Assembly (NCBI RefSeq): GCF_000372865.1
Contig: NZ_KB889965.1
Span: 1,385,902-1,449,901, forward strand
DNA length: 64,000 nt
Direction: 5' to 3'
DNA from: Methylosarcina fibrata AML-C10
GTDB lineage: Bacteria > Pseudomonadota > Gammaproteobacteria > Methylococcales > Methylomonadaceae
Part shown: positions 16,039-30,633 of the stretch, one piece after another
How positions within the stretch are numbered: position 1 is the first letter of the stretch
Layout: each line of letters opens with the position of its first letter
Notes under the pieces: generated by a model
Databases searched by the model: none
Told to the model about the DNA's origin: nothing
Seen by the model: the letters and a program-made list of their open reading frames with translations, nothing else
Program-made: the position numbers and the translations under genes

Positions 16039-18273
16039 TCAACGATTTTTACGACACTTCTTTCCCAAATTCTGATCGATGATTTCAAGGTCTGCGCCGT
16101 CGGTGAATCCGTCAAAGTTGAAATCGTACCAGCTCGACTCGCTCAGGCCGGCCCCATCGAGAAGCGCATAGATTTCCCAGTTGTAGAGATCGGTCGAGTT
16201 GACGAGCATATCCAGATTGCCGTCGCCGGGACAGCCCGCGTAGTTGAGGTTCGTGGCCAAATGAGGCTCGGAAGCCAGCAGCTTGTGCAAACGCGAATTC
16301 AGACGGTTATAGTTTTTCCGCTCCACAGGCGTCAGTCCGCCGGGGCGTTTCAGCAAATCCTTGTCCTCGTTGTCGAGCTTCGGATCGGGAGCGTTCTCGT
16401 CGACTTCGTAAAATTGATACTCGGCCACGTCCTTCGGAGGATTAAGACTTTCGTTGGCGGTGGAGCAGTCCGGAATCTGGGATACCACGAGTTTATAGCG
16501 ATTGTTGCGAACCGCGGCCGAGAAATCCGGCACAATGCTGAAAGCCGGATCGGTCGCGTAATCGGTGCGGTTTTTGACTTCGCAGCAGGTGCTGAACTGA
16601 TCGCCGTACCAGACGCCGTTTTCGTCATTGCACAACTTCTCCGACGAGAATTGCTGAAGGCATTTCTGTAAGGGTCCCGTAGGCGAGGCCAGAGGAATCA
16701 CGCAAGGTCCGGGCAACTGGAATCCGGCCGTGATGTTGTTGCCGGTCTGAGTGAAATTGAACTTGCGAACGTTCCCGGTTTTGGGTCGGGTCAGATAGTT
16801 GAGCAGCGGTTTGGAGTCGAGCTTGTGAGATTTGGGTACGGCCTTATGCACGTCGATTCCGGCGATTTCGCCGAACAGTTCGAACAGATCGGCGATGTTG
16901 ACCATCGCCGAAACCTCTCTATTGGGCGACTTGACCAGGGGGCCGGCAATGATCAGAGGCACCCAGGCTCCCGTTTGATAGGTAAACCCTTTGGAGCGCG
17001 CCGGGTTGAAGGGTGTTTTGACGACCGGCGCGAAAGAGCCGTTATCGCCCAGAATCACCAGCATTGTGTTGGTGTTCTCGGGATGGAAATCGAGGCTCCC
17101 GTCGGGCAGCCGACTGGCCAGGCCCGTTTCGACGAGCAACCGCCCGAGCTCGGAGTCCAGCGCTTCGATCATTTGGTTGCTGAGCGTCATCTGATCGGGA
17201 GAGGTGGACCCGCACTGGAGGCCGGCGTTGTTTTCGGTGCCGGACGGCAGCAGCTTCGGCGGCGGCTGTTGATAAGGCGAATGATCCGAAGAATAACTGA
17301 CCGTCGCCATCCAGGGCCCGGAATGAGGCCGCTTGGCAATCCATTCGATCGCGCCGTCGGTTTCGACCTGAGTCCGGTATTTTCTGGACGTCACCGCTTC
17401 CGTCTTCTTGTCGCCGTCGATCACGACGAGCGGAGAGACATAATACCCGTTCAAGTGAGCACAGGTCTGAAAACTCGAAAAATCCACGTCCGGCCCGCCC
17501 GGTTCGCAGAAATTGGCCTTGTCGAACGGAGGTTCGGCCTCGCAGCTTGCGCTCGGGACGAAAATCCCCCCTTGTTCAAGGCATGAAAAACCGGGCGCGG
17601 GAGCTTCCGTCGTCGCGGCAATCGATTGGCATGAGTTATCGGCAAAATAGCAGGCGCCGGCAGCCGACCCGGTCACGAAACCGCAGGAATAGCTGCCGTC
17701 CGGGCCGACGCCTCCCGCCGTGGTGTCGATCGGGTTCGGCGCGCCGAGCAGGAACCCGTAAAAATAATCCCAGCCCAGAGCCCGCGGCGTGCGCTCGCCG
17801 AACGGATTGTTGTCGGGCCCGGCCAGATGGAATTTGCCGAACAAAGCGTTTTCGTAACCCACGCCGGCGAGCACCCGCGGCGTCGTGACCTCGTACAGGG
17901 ACACCTGGGAATTGGCCAGGTCCAGCGACGTCAGAGCGGTAAAAATGTTGGTTCGGAACGGGAGGCGGCCTTCAAAGACGAGCGCGCGGCTCGGCGAACA
18001 CTCCGGCATCGCCCAGGTATTCCGGAACTTGACGCCCGCTTTCGCCAGCGTATCGATGTTGGGGGTTTGCGGAATGCCTTCGGCCGGCGTGCCGCCGTAG
18101 CCGAAGATTTGCATCTGATCGATGCCCACGTCGTCCATGATGACAAACAGGATGTTCGGCGGCTGCGGCTTGCCCGGCCGGTTTTGCTGTGCGGAAACAA
18201 ATCCGGAGGACAGGAACAAAGCCAAAATGATTGTACTGTTCAAGGCACACAAAACAAACCGACGTGCTTTCAT
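16039..18273 (-). CDS. Secreted sulfatase with dockerin-like calcium-binding tail
   Basis: 744-residue exported hydrolase of the alkaline-phosphatase/sulfatase superfamily. The signal peptide is about 1-28. The metal site opens with ILFVIMDDVGIDQM (Asp47, Asp48). CSPSR at Cys92 fits the C-x-P-x-R signature whose cysteine becomes formylglycine. VSYSSDHSPYQQP and LVILGDNGSF carry later metal ligands. Many extra cysteines in the middle suggest disulfides. The end contains GDGNLDMLVNSTDLYNW and DFNFDGFTDGADLEIID, two EF-hand-like loops spaced as in dockerin type I modules. The substrate is unknown. No formylglycine-generating enzyme gene is in the window. Confidence 0.85.
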   Translation of the reverse strand: MKARRFVLCALNSTIILALFLSSGFVSAQQNRPGKPQPPNILFVIMDDVGIDQMQIFGYGGTPAEGIPQTPNIDTLAKAGVKFRNTWAMPECSPSRALVFEGRLPFRTNIFTALTSLDLANSQVSLYEVTTPRVLAGVGYENALFGKFHLAGPDNNPFGERTPRALGWDYFYGFLLGAPNPIDTTAGGVGPDGSYSCGFVTGSAAGACYFADNSCQSIAATTEAPAPGFSCLEQGGIFVPSASCEAEPPFDKANFCEPGGPDVDFSSFQTCAHLNGYYVSPLVVIDGDKKTEAVTSRKYRTQVETDGAIEWIAKRPHSGPWMATVSYSSDHSPYQQPPPKLLPSGTENNAGLQCGSTSPDQMTLSNQMIEALDSELGRLLVETGLASRLPDGSLDFHPENTNTMLVILGDNGSFAPVVKTPFNPARSKGFTYQTGAWVPLIIAGPLVKSPNREVSAMVNIADLFELFGEIAGIDVHKAVPKSHKLDSKPLLNYLTRPKTGNVRKFNFTQTGNNITAGFQLPGPCVIPLASPTGPLQKCLQQFSSEKLCNDENGVWYGDQFSTCCEVKNRTDYATDPAFSIVPDFSAAVRNNRYKLVVSQIPDCSTANESLNPPKDVAEYQFYEVDENAPDPKLDNEDKDLLKRPGGLTPVERKNYNRLNSRLHKLLASEPHLATNLNYAGCPGDGNLDMLVNSTDLYNWEIYALLDGAGLSESSWYDFNFDGFTDGADLEIIDQNLGKKCRKNR

Positions 18274-18552
18274 AGCCTGCCCCAACCTGCCGAGTTAATG
18301 AAAAAATTATTATTATCATTTATTTAGATCAACAGCGATGGAGAATAAGCTTGTGAATGGCCATTGTCAATAAAAATTGACCGTAAAAGCCGTTGTTGGA
18401 ATGCCTTAAAAATCAGCCAGGACCGTTCACTCGTCAATGACCGTTGCCGCAAGTCAACTTGTCCGGATGCAGACTTGCCGGAAGTCGATCAACCAATCAT
18501 CCCGGCTGACGCTCTACCCATCAGGCGATATTCCTTTGCTGGAAAAACACGG
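18274..18552. other. Intergenic region between norB and the sulfatase gene
   Basis: 279 bases, AT-rich near 18300-18400. It holds the 3' end of the nor transcript and the sulfatase promoter. No terminator-like hairpin followed by a U-tract was seen on the minus strand. Confidence 0.35.
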
Positions 18553-20049
18553 CTATGCCGGCTGGTGAATAACGGCGGCCGGCCGCGTCTCTTTCTTTCC
18601 GATCGTCAACAGATCCCAGAACAGCAGCCCTCCCCCGGCAATTGTCATGACTCCGAATACGACCCGCCATGCCATCGCCTGCACGAACCAGGGATGGTTT
18701 TGCGCGGCGAAATAGCCCAGCCAGGTCGAGCCTTCGACGGCGCGTTCGATGAAGGATTGCTCGTAGCCGGCGATCAGCATCGCCACGGTCATGCCGACCA
18801 CGCCCAGATTGAGCAGGGTCAAAGCCCATTTCCAGCGCCAGCCGTGCGGCAGGCCGCCGCCCATCCAGACGTTGCCGCGCGCCTGCTGCGCGGCAAGATA
18901 GAAAAAGGCGATGTTGATCGTCGCGTAGGCGCCGAAAAACGACAGGTGGCCGTGCGAAGCGGACCATTGGGTGCCGTGCGTATACAGATTGATCTGCGGC
19001 AGCGTGTGCATGAAGCCCCAGACGCCGGCTCCGAAAAAGTTGCCGAAGGCGTGGGCGATGACCCAGGCCAGCGCCGGATGATTGCTGTTTTTGAAGTTAT
19101 GCACGCCGGAATCGTAAATCGAATGCACCACCATCGCCACCAGCGGAATCGGCTCCAGCGCTGAGAAGAAACCGCCGATCGAAAACCAGTATTCCGGCGT
19201 GCCGATCCAGAAATAATGATGGCCCAGACCCAATATGCCCGAACCGAACATCAGGGCGACTTCGATGTAGAGCCAGGTCTGCACCACCCGTCGGCGCACG
19301 CCGAGCAGATGCATCAGGCTCCAGGCCATGATGCAGCCGACCAGCACTTCCCAGGTCGCCTCCACCCAGAGATGAATCACCCACCACCACCAATACTGAT
19401 CGACGCTGATGTTGGTGGCGTAAAACATGCCGGCCATGTACAAACCGGCCAGGGCGATCAGATCCAGCGTCAGCACGCCGGCGATGCCGGACCATTTGCC
19501 CTGGGCGAAGGTCGCCGCGACATTGTAGAAAAACACCAGCATCACCGCGACGATGCCGATGTCGGCCCAGCGCGGCGCTTCGATGTATTCGCGGCCTTCG
19601 TTGATGAACCAGAGCGTGGCGTCGTTGCCGCTGCCGACCTGCACCAGGAGGTAAACCAGCACCACCAGCACGACGGCGCCGGTCAATACCCAGAACGCCA
19701 GATGGCCCCATTTCAGGCCGACCACCGGCACGCCGCTTTCGTCCTCGAGAAACCAGTACACCGAGCCGATGAAGCCGTACAACATCCAGACCACCATCGC
19801 ATTGATGTGAACCATGCGGTTGACGTTGAAATCGAGAATTTCATAAAGAAATCCCGGCCAGACGAACTGTAAGCCGGCCAGCAGCCCGAACAACAACTGC
19901 GCCATGAACAGGATCATGGCCACGGTAAAATAATGCACCGCCAGTTTTTGCCCGCCGGTGAGATGGGCATTGGCCATGAAATCTTCGTAGCGGGAACGCA
20001 GGCCGGCGTAGAATGCCGCCGCTCTTTGTCGATAAGTTGGTACGGTCAT
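18553..20049 (-). CDS. norB: Nitric oxide reductase large subunit (cNOR catalytic subunit)
   Basis: 498-residue membrane protein with about 12 helices of the haem-copper oxidase superfamily. Reduces two NO to N2O at a haem b3/non-haem iron centre, with electrons from NorC. Seen: VNRMVHINAMVVWML with a haem-ligand His, HLWVEATWEVLVG containing the Glu and His region of the binuclear site, GLGHHYFWIGTPEYW with the HH pair, and FMHTLPQINLYTHGTQ then SASHGHLSFFGAY. The quinol-oxidising N-terminal extension of qNOR is absent, consistent with the separate norC upstream. GAGGAGG inside the end of norC is the ribosome-binding site. Confidence 0.92.
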   Translation of the reverse strand: MTVPTYRQRAAAFYAGLRSRYEDFMANAHLTGGQKLAVHYFTVAMILFMAQLLFGLLAGLQFVWPGFLYEILDFNVNRMVHINAMVVWMLYGFIGSVYWFLEDESGVPVVGLKWGHLAFWVLTGAVVLVVLVYLLVQVGSGNDATLWFINEGREYIEAPRWADIGIVAVMLVFFYNVAATFAQGKWSGIAGVLTLDLIALAGLYMAGMFYATNISVDQYWWWWVIHLWVEATWEVLVGCIMAWSLMHLLGVRRRVVQTWLYIEVALMFGSGILGLGHHYFWIGTPEYWFSIGGFFSALEPIPLVAMVVHSIYDSGVHNFKNSNHPALAWVIAHAFGNFFGAGVWGFMHTLPQINLYTHGTQWSASHGHLSFFGAYATINIAFFYLAAQQARGNVWMGGGLPHGWRWKWALTLLNLGVVGMTVAMLIAGYEQSFIERAVEGSTWLGYFAAQNHPWFVQAMAWRVVFGVMTIAGGGLLFWDLLTIGKKETRPAAVIHQPA

Positions 20050-20051
20050 GA

Positions 20052-20651
20052 TTATTCCTCCTCAGAGCCGATGGCTTTAAAGTTGTGCGGAAAACCGTTG
20101 GTATCGATGGCCGACATCCACTTCAAAAACGCCACGACGCCGCGGGCTTCTTCTTCAGTGATTCCCAGATTCGGCATTTTCCGGTTGGAGCCGTAAGTGC
20201 GCGCGTACTTTTCCGGATCCAGCAGGAACTGCACCATAGCCTCTTCATGGCCGGCTCCGCCCCACGCCTGATCCAGCCAGGCCTTGGTCAAGTCCGGCGC
20301 ATAGTAAGCACCGTTGCCGAGCAAGGTATGGCAATTCATGCAGTTTTTCGCCTGGGTGGTTTTTTTACCCAGCGTCACCAGTTGCTCCGCTTCGGCTTCG
20401 CTCAAGGTTTTGCCGAACAGCGGCGCTTCGCCCCGGATAACCGGCTGGTAGCGCTGCTTCCGTTTGTCGAAAAGGTAGGTAATATCCTTGTTGATGACGC
20501 TGTACGCCGGAACCCTGGCGCCGCCGGGAGCAATTTTCGCCAGCGAGTCGAAAGTCAGAATGATCAATATGACGAAAGAACCCGCCGTGACCCAGATCGC
20601 GGTTTTTTTCCAGAAGGGTTCCGAAGCCCAGAAGGGAATGTGTTCAGTCAT
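20052..20651 (-). CDS. norC: Nitric oxide reductase cytochrome c subunit
   Basis: 199 residues. One N-terminal membrane anchor (about 18-34) is followed by a periplasmic cytochrome c domain with CMNCH at residues 104-108 and a probable axial Met159 (RKMPNLG). It passes electrons from soluble cytochromes to NorB. The start overlaps the stop of the small membrane protein gene by ATGA, and only 2 bases separate its own stop from norB. The last codons (Glu-Glu-Glu) double as the norB ribosome-binding site. Translation of the three genes is therefore likely coupled. Confidence 0.92.
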   Translation of the reverse strand: MTEHIPFWASEPFWKKTAIWVTAGSFVILIILTFDSLAKIAPGGARVPAYSVINKDITYLFDKRKQRYQPVIRGEAPLFGKTLSEAEAEQLVTLGKKTTQAKNCMNCHTLLGNGAYYAPDLTKAWLDQAWGGAGHEEAMVQFLLDPEKYARTYGSNRKMPNLGITEEEARGVVAFLKWMSAIDTNGFPHNFKAIGSEEE

Positions 20652-20980
20652 AAATCCTCCATCTTGGTTGATGAGTGTTCCGCTTCATGCGCGTGTGTTG
20701 CCGTGCACAAGCGCCATATCAAACGCGGCATCCACCAATAGCCGACTACCATCAAAACGACCAGAATCCGCCACTGGCCGTCCAGATGAAGCGCTTTCGC
20801 AAACACCGCCACACACGCCAGCAGCAGTCCGTAAGCCAGCCAGGAGCCGAAACGCAACAGGATGCCCCCGCGCAGTTTTTCCCATGCGAACAACGCCGCA
20901 TAAACCGCCGCCGTCAAAATGATCAGCGCGCCGCTAAAGAAACCGATAAAAAAATCCGACAAGGCGATGGGTTCAATCAT
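20648..20980 (-). CDS. Small membrane protein of the nor operon
   Basis: 110 residues with three hydrophobic segments (about 7-27, 43-62 and 68-86) and a short histidine-bearing cytoplasmic tail (HAHEAEH). I chose ATG at 20980 because AGGAGGGGG precedes it; in-frame codons upstream lack such a signal. It is the first gene of the nor operon and overlaps norC by four bases. It does not look like NorD, NorQ, NorE or NorF as I know them. A role in assembly or haem/iron insertion of the reductase is possible, but that rests on position only. Confidence 0.7.
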   Translation of the reverse strand: MIEPIALSDFFIGFFSGALIILTAAVYAALFAWEKLRGGILLRFGSWLAYGLLLACVAVFAKALHLDGQWRILVVLMVVGYWWMPRLIWRLCTATHAHEAEHSSTKMEDL

Positions 20981-21306
20981 ATCCCCCTCCTGGCCCAATA
21001 ATACCCTTTCATCGGCAATCGGCACAATTGCTTTTGATCTCTTCCGTTGGCACCGATCCGTTTCACCTTTTGACAAAGCTGCAAACCAATTCGTTGAAAT
21101 GTTGAGATAAAATTTGCCAATGCCGTCTCGAGCAGAATAACTAAGCCATAACTAACCAACCAGATTTTTGAAACTCTGCCGGTCTTCCAAGCCATATCAA
21201 ACGACAACTTCAGCACGGTTTCGCCCGTGCCGAACCGTGAGCCCGCCGAGCAATCGAACCTCTTTCGGCAAGCGCAAGCTGCATGGTTTCAAGCCGTCAG
21301 GCCACT
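20981..21306. other. Promoter region of the nor operon and 3' flank of the helicase gene
   Basis: 326 bases. I searched for FNR/NNR half-sites (TTGAT and ATCAA at the proper spacing) and found only isolated TTGA-like words, so no operator is claimed. No gene is seen. The helicase gene upstream ends at 21307 on the same strand, so some read-through into nor is possible. Confidence 0.4.
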
Positions 21307-26487
<5,181 letters not shown>

Positions 26488-26582
26488 TAAGGATTCAAGG
26501 AGATTTCCTTCAAGATGTTGGAGCCGTTTTTTATCTCAGTATAATCGATAACGTCCGGGTTAACTCCTGAACTTGAAGATCC

Positions 26583-26617
26583 GGCGCCTTCCAGGCCGTT
26601 AGACCCTGGACGGCGCC
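26583..26617. terminator. Strong hairpin between the debranching-enzyme and helicase genes
   Basis: Arms 26583-26595 and 26605-26617 pair over 12 of 13 positions (GGCGCC-TTCCAGG outer and inner blocks) around a 9-base loop. The hairpin lies upstream of the helicase gene and just past the start side of the debranching gene's 3' end. No U-tract follows on either strand, so it may be a Rho-dependent or processing structure at the end of the region. Confidence 0.45.
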
Positions 26618-26627
26618 GCGGCTTTAT

Positions 26628-28694
26628 TCACTCGCTCTTTTTGTCTCCAGTCTCGGCCGTCTTCGCCCAGACGCGAAGAATTTCCGCCACGCTCCAGGCC
26701 TGAGCGATGCATCCCCTCGGCGTAAACGCTCCCTCGGCATCGGCAATTTCGCTGACCGAGCCGATGCAGGCTTCGTACAGATGCCGCTCCAGCAATTGGT
26801 CGAGAAATTCCCGTATTTCCTGGCGTTGAGCCGGATAAATGCGCAGCCAGGCGTCGACGTAGGGGCCTATCAGCCAGGGCCAGACGGTACCCTGATGGTA
26901 GGCGGCATCGCGGGTCCGAAGATCGCCGTGGTAATTGGCTTTGTAGTCCGGATGGTCCGGCGACAGGGTTCTAAGGCCCACGGGCGTCAACAGCCGGGAT
27001 TTGGCGTTATGGAACACCGATTCCCAATAATCCTGGGCCAGAACCGGATTATCCAGCGATAGCGCAAACAATTGGTTGGGCCGACAGGCCGGATCGTTCT
27101 GACCGTTTTCACCGTCGACCACGTCGTACAGACAGCCCGTCTCCGGATTCCAGAAGCGCCGGTTGAAGCTGTCGCGAGCAAGATCGGCCACGTGGACGAT
27201 TTCATTCAACGGCGCATTCAGATTTTCTTCCTTTGCCCACTTTTCCATAAGACGAAGCGCGTTATACCACAAGGCATTGATTTCCACTGCCTTGCCCCGG
27301 CGCGGAGTAACGATCCAGTCGGGCAGTTTGGCATCCATCCAGGTCAGCGCGTAGCGCGGATCGCCCTGGATCAGCAGGCCGTCCTCAGCATCGCAGTGAA
27401 TGCCGAAGCGCGTACCGTGAAGATGGTGCTCGATGATGTCCAGCAGCTTGTGCAGCAAATCCCTGAGCAGGCCGCGGTCTCCGGTAATCCGGACATAACG
27501 TTCGATCGCATGGAAATACCAGAGGGTCGCATCGGCGGTATTGTACTGGCCTTCGCTTTCACCTTCCGGAAACATGTTGGGAATGAGGCCTTCCCGAAGA
27601 TGGTAGGCAAACGTGCGCAGGATATGGCCGGCCTCGACGTGACGCCCGGTCAGCAAAGTCAATCCTTCCAGGCTGATCATGGTGTCCCGTCCCCAATCGG
27701 TGAACCAGTGGTAGCCGGCGATAATGGTTCTGACGTCGCCGCCGGTGGCGCGGATACGTGCCGTCTCGGCGACGCGGTCGAGCGGAGCGATGACGAACTG
27801 ATCGGCCGCCAGCACCAATTGTCTGGCAGAGCCTTTGTCCAGTGCCGGGCTGGCCGTCGCCAGCAAGCGCCGGCGCCGTTCCAGTTCCGCCTGAAGCGCT
27901 TCTGCGGGAGACAGCGCCATGATGCTTTCCCAATTTTCCGAGGAAGCTACCAGCGTAACGTTTCTATTCGGAACGAGATCCACGCGAAAATAGCCGGGAC
28001 TCCATAGATTGCCCTGAGCTTCGTAGCCTCTCTGCTCTTCGATCCGGTACAGAATATTGCTAAAGCGCCGGGCTTCAATGGTAAAGGCCGGATTTTCGCC
28101 GTCAATGTAAAGGCACAGGGGAGGAATGGACGTTCCGTGCACCTCGAGGTGCCCGGCGGAGACTTTAAGGTCGTACAGATGCAGCGGCAGTCCTTCGGCC
28201 AAAGACGTGTCGTGCCGCCGGAAATGGACGGCCACCCGGATTTTAAGGCGCACCGGCCCGTTTCCAGAGACCAGGCGGTAGCCGACGTGAACTGTGTTGC
28301 TCATGTAGGGCATCAACACCCATTTCTCAATCACGTGGTCGCCCAGGTCGTAGCGCCAGACCGGCATGCCGGAGTCCAGGCGAAATTCGCGCAGCGTGGA
28401 CATGCCGTAAACGTCCAGGGCGCCTCCGGCCAGTTCGATGCCGCCGATCTTCTGAGTGCTGCCATCGGGCAGCCGAACCATCTCGCTCAGTTGATTGAGC
28501 ATCACGTAGCGCCCGTGCGGTTCGGACAGCGCCGCCGTCAACAGGCTATGGTAGCGGCGGGTCGGCACCCCCGAGATCGTCCCGGAGGCGTAACTGCCGA
28601 GACCGTTCGTCACCAGCCATTCGTGCTTGAGCAGAGATTCCAGTTCCGCCGGATCTCCGGTCCAGTTCGTGCGAATAACAATGTCACTGTTCAT
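26628..28694 (-). CDS. Amylo-alpha-1,6-glucosidase (glycogen-debranching enzyme)
   Basis: 688 residues in two parts: a beta-sandwich N-terminal debranching domain (about 1-270, opening with LKHEWLVTNGLGSYASGT) and a catalytic (alpha/alpha)6 barrel. Barrel motifs include YHWFTDWGRDTMISLEG, GLIPNMFPEGESEGQYNTAD and GTVWPWLIGPYVDAWLR. It removes alpha-1,6 branches from glycogen in the cytoplasm. The ATG at 28694 overlaps the 3' end of treZ by 11 bases, so translation is coupled to treZ. Upstream in-frame codons inside treZ are less likely starts. Confidence 0.9.
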   Translation of the reverse strand: MNSDIVIRTNWTGDPAELESLLKHEWLVTNGLGSYASGTISGVPTRRYHSLLTAALSEPHGRYVMLNQLSEMVRLPDGSTQKIGGIELAGGALDVYGMSTLREFRLDSGMPVWRYDLGDHVIEKWVLMPYMSNTVHVGYRLVSGNGPVRLKIRVAVHFRRHDTSLAEGLPLHLYDLKVSAGHLEVHGTSIPPLCLYIDGENPAFTIEARRFSNILYRIEEQRGYEAQGNLWSPGYFRVDLVPNRNVTLVASSENWESIMALSPAEALQAELERRRRLLATASPALDKGSARQLVLAADQFVIAPLDRVAETARIRATGGDVRTIIAGYHWFTDWGRDTMISLEGLTLLTGRHVEAGHILRTFAYHLREGLIPNMFPEGESEGQYNTADATLWYFHAIERYVRITGDRGLLRDLLHKLLDIIEHHLHGTRFGIHCDAEDGLLIQGDPRYALTWMDAKLPDWIVTPRRGKAVEINALWYNALRLMEKWAKEENLNAPLNEIVHVADLARDSFNRRFWNPETGCLYDVVDGENGQNDPACRPNQLFALSLDNPVLAQDYWESVFHNAKSRLLTPVGLRTLSPDHPDYKANYHGDLRTRDAAYHQGTVWPWLIGPYVDAWLRIYPAQRQEIREFLDQLLERHLYEACIGSVSEIADAEGAFTPRGCIAQAWSVAEILRVWAKTAETGDKKSE

Positions 28695-30633
28695 GGTTAT
28701 CGGTATCCTTTGTCGGTTTAACAGGATGGAGCGCCACGGCGGATTCGCCCTGAAGATACCAGTTGCCTTGTCTCGGCCAGGGAGGCATGCCGAGACCGCC
28801 GTAGCGGGGATTCTCGCTGGACCACAGGATGTCCCAGACATGCTCCAGAGGCGGAGCCAGCAGCGGTTCCGGAGAAGGAACCAAATGAATGTCCCGGCTC
28901 AGATTCACCAGTAAAAGACGATCGTCTTCCCGATTTTCGCCGAAAAAACGTATCACCAACGCATCCGGGCCCAGAACGGCGCCGTCGACGCGCTGGTTCT
29001 TCTGGGCGGCCAGAAACACGGGGTCGGTGCGCCGAAGATGCAATAAATCGGCGTGCAGCGCGTAGCTCTCTTTATGCTGATAACGTTCGTTCAAGTTCAG
29101 CTTGGAATGACTGAAAGTCATGGGATCGCCGGGATCCGGCAGCCGGGCCTGCATTTCGGGCGTGGCCAGCGAACGGAATTGAGCCAGAAAATCGGAACGC
29201 CCCTGAGCCACCAGATGAGCGATTTCGTCCTTATGATCGGCAAAATAGAAAAACGGACTGAGGGCCGCAAACTCCTGGCCCTGAAACAGCATGGGCGTTT
29301 GCGGGGCCAGAAGAAACAAGGCCGTCAAGGCCCGATATCGGCTGGGACTGGTCAACAGATGAAGCCGTTTGCCGCTGCCCGAATTGGCCACCTGATCGTG
29401 ATTCTGGATGAAGTTGACGAACTTGCAGGGAGCGATGTGCAGCGCCTCGGTGCCCCGTGCTTTCTTCTGCCAGGAATACCATTGGCCCTGATACAAAAAC
29501 CCCCGCTTCAACGCCGAGACGAATTCCTGAGGAGCGCCCCGGTGATCGCTGTAATAGGCGTCGGCGCGGCCGGTCGCGGCCACCATCGCGGTATGGTGAA
29601 AATCGTCGTTCCACAAGGCGTCGATGCCGAAACCGCCTTGTGCTTCCGGCAAAAACAACCGGACGTTTTGCGGCTCGTTCTCGGCCACGAGGAAGGTTTT
29701 GCGGGGAGCCCCCGCCCTACGCACCGTTTCCGCGATGGCGGCGATAATGTGCCGAGGCGAACTGTCGAAAATCTGCTGGGTCGCATCGAGGCGCAGCCCG
29801 TCGAGATGGAACTCTTCGATCCAGTAGGCCGCATTCGCGAGCACGTAATCGCGTACCGGCCCCGAGTTCGGTCCGTCGAAATTCAGGGCCGCTCCCCAGT
29901 CGCACTGGTAACGATCGGTAAAATAATCGTTCGAAAACTTCTCGAGATAATTGCCGTCCGGACCGAAATGATTGAATACGACGTCCAGAATGACGCCGAG
30001 ACCGGCCGCATGAGCCTGATTGACGAAACGGCGAAAGTCGTCCGGCGTTCCGTAAAGTCGCGTCGGGGCAAACCAGTTGACGCCGTCGTAGCCCCAGCCG
30101 AACCGGCCGGGAAAATCGGCCACCGGCATGATCTCCAGAATCGTCATTCCCACCGCCGCCAGTTCGGGCAGTTCTTTGGCTGCGGCCAGCCAGGTGCCTT
30201 CCTGAGTGAAGGTGCCGACGTGCATTTCGTAGATGACCTGGCCATGGGCTTCAATTCCCTGCCAGGCGGAATCCGTCCATTCGAACGCCGGTGCGTCGAC
30301 GACCTGCGAAGGTCCGTGCGGGCCTTGAGGCTGAAAACGCGAGGCCGGATCGGGATAAAGCTGCGGATCGTCGTCCAGTTGATAACGGTACAAGGTTTCT
30401 GCACGGGCTTCTTTCACCAGAGTCGAAAAATAACCGCCGCCTTCCTTTTGCATGTCGATTCTGATTGGCGAATGAAGAGCTTCGCTGTTTTCTCCGTTTG
30501 CATTCAGAACCAGTTTTACCGTCTTTCGCTCAGGCGCCCAGACACGAAAATGCACGCCTTGATCCTGTACGAGCTCTGCTCCGACGGGAAATCTCCGGTT
30601 GTTCACTGATTCCATAGCTCGCCGTACGCTCAT
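28684..30633 (-). CDS. treZ: Malto-oligosyltrehalose trehalohydrolase
   Basis: 649 residues. Releases trehalose from maltooligosyltrehalose, the second step of the TreY-TreZ route from glycogen. An N-terminal E-set domain (about 10-100) carries VHFRVWAPERKTV. The GH13 barrel follows with GYDGVNWFAPTRLYGTP, VILDVVFNHFGPDGNY, DGLRLDATQQIFD (nucleophile Asp) and FLVAENEPQN (acid/base Glu). The start at 30633 is chosen from several close methionines, and a weak ribosome-binding site leaves this open. treY is not in the window. Overlap with the debranching gene ties trehalose formation to glycogen breakdown. Confidence 0.9.
   Translation of the reverse strand: MSVRRAMESVNNRRFPVGAELVQDQGVHFRVWAPERKTVKLVLNANGENSEALHSPIRIDMQKEGGGYFSTLVKEARAETLYRYQLDDDPQLYPDPASRFQPQGPHGPSQVVDAPAFEWTDSAWQGIEAHGQVIYEMHVGTFTQEGTWLAAAKELPELAAVGMTILEIMPVADFPGRFGWGYDGVNWFAPTRLYGTPDDFRRFVNQAHAAGLGVILDVVFNHFGPDGNYLEKFSNDYFTDRYQCDWGAALNFDGPNSGPVRDYVLANAAYWIEEFHLDGLRLDATQQIFDSSPRHIIAAIAETVRRAGAPRKTFLVAENEPQNVRLFLPEAQGGFGIDALWNDDFHHTAMVAATGRADAYYSDHRGAPQEFVSALKRGFLYQGQWYSWQKKARGTEALHIAPCKFVNFIQNHDQVANSGSGKRLHLLTSPSRYRALTALFLLAPQTPMLFQGQEFAALSPFFYFADHKDEIAHLVAQGRSDFLAQFRSLATPEMQARLPDPGDPMTFSHSKLNLNERYQHKESYALHADLLHLRRTDPVFLAAQKNQRVDGAVLGPDALVIRFFGENREDDRLLLVNLSRDIHLVPSPEPLLAPPLEHVWDILWSSENPRYGGLGMPPWPRQGNWYLQGESAVALHPVKPTKDTDNHEQ

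Noticed and set aside
20981-21306. FNR/NNR-type operator upstream of the nor operon
   Set aside because: Only isolated TTGA or ATCAA words were found, without the required spacing and symmetry.
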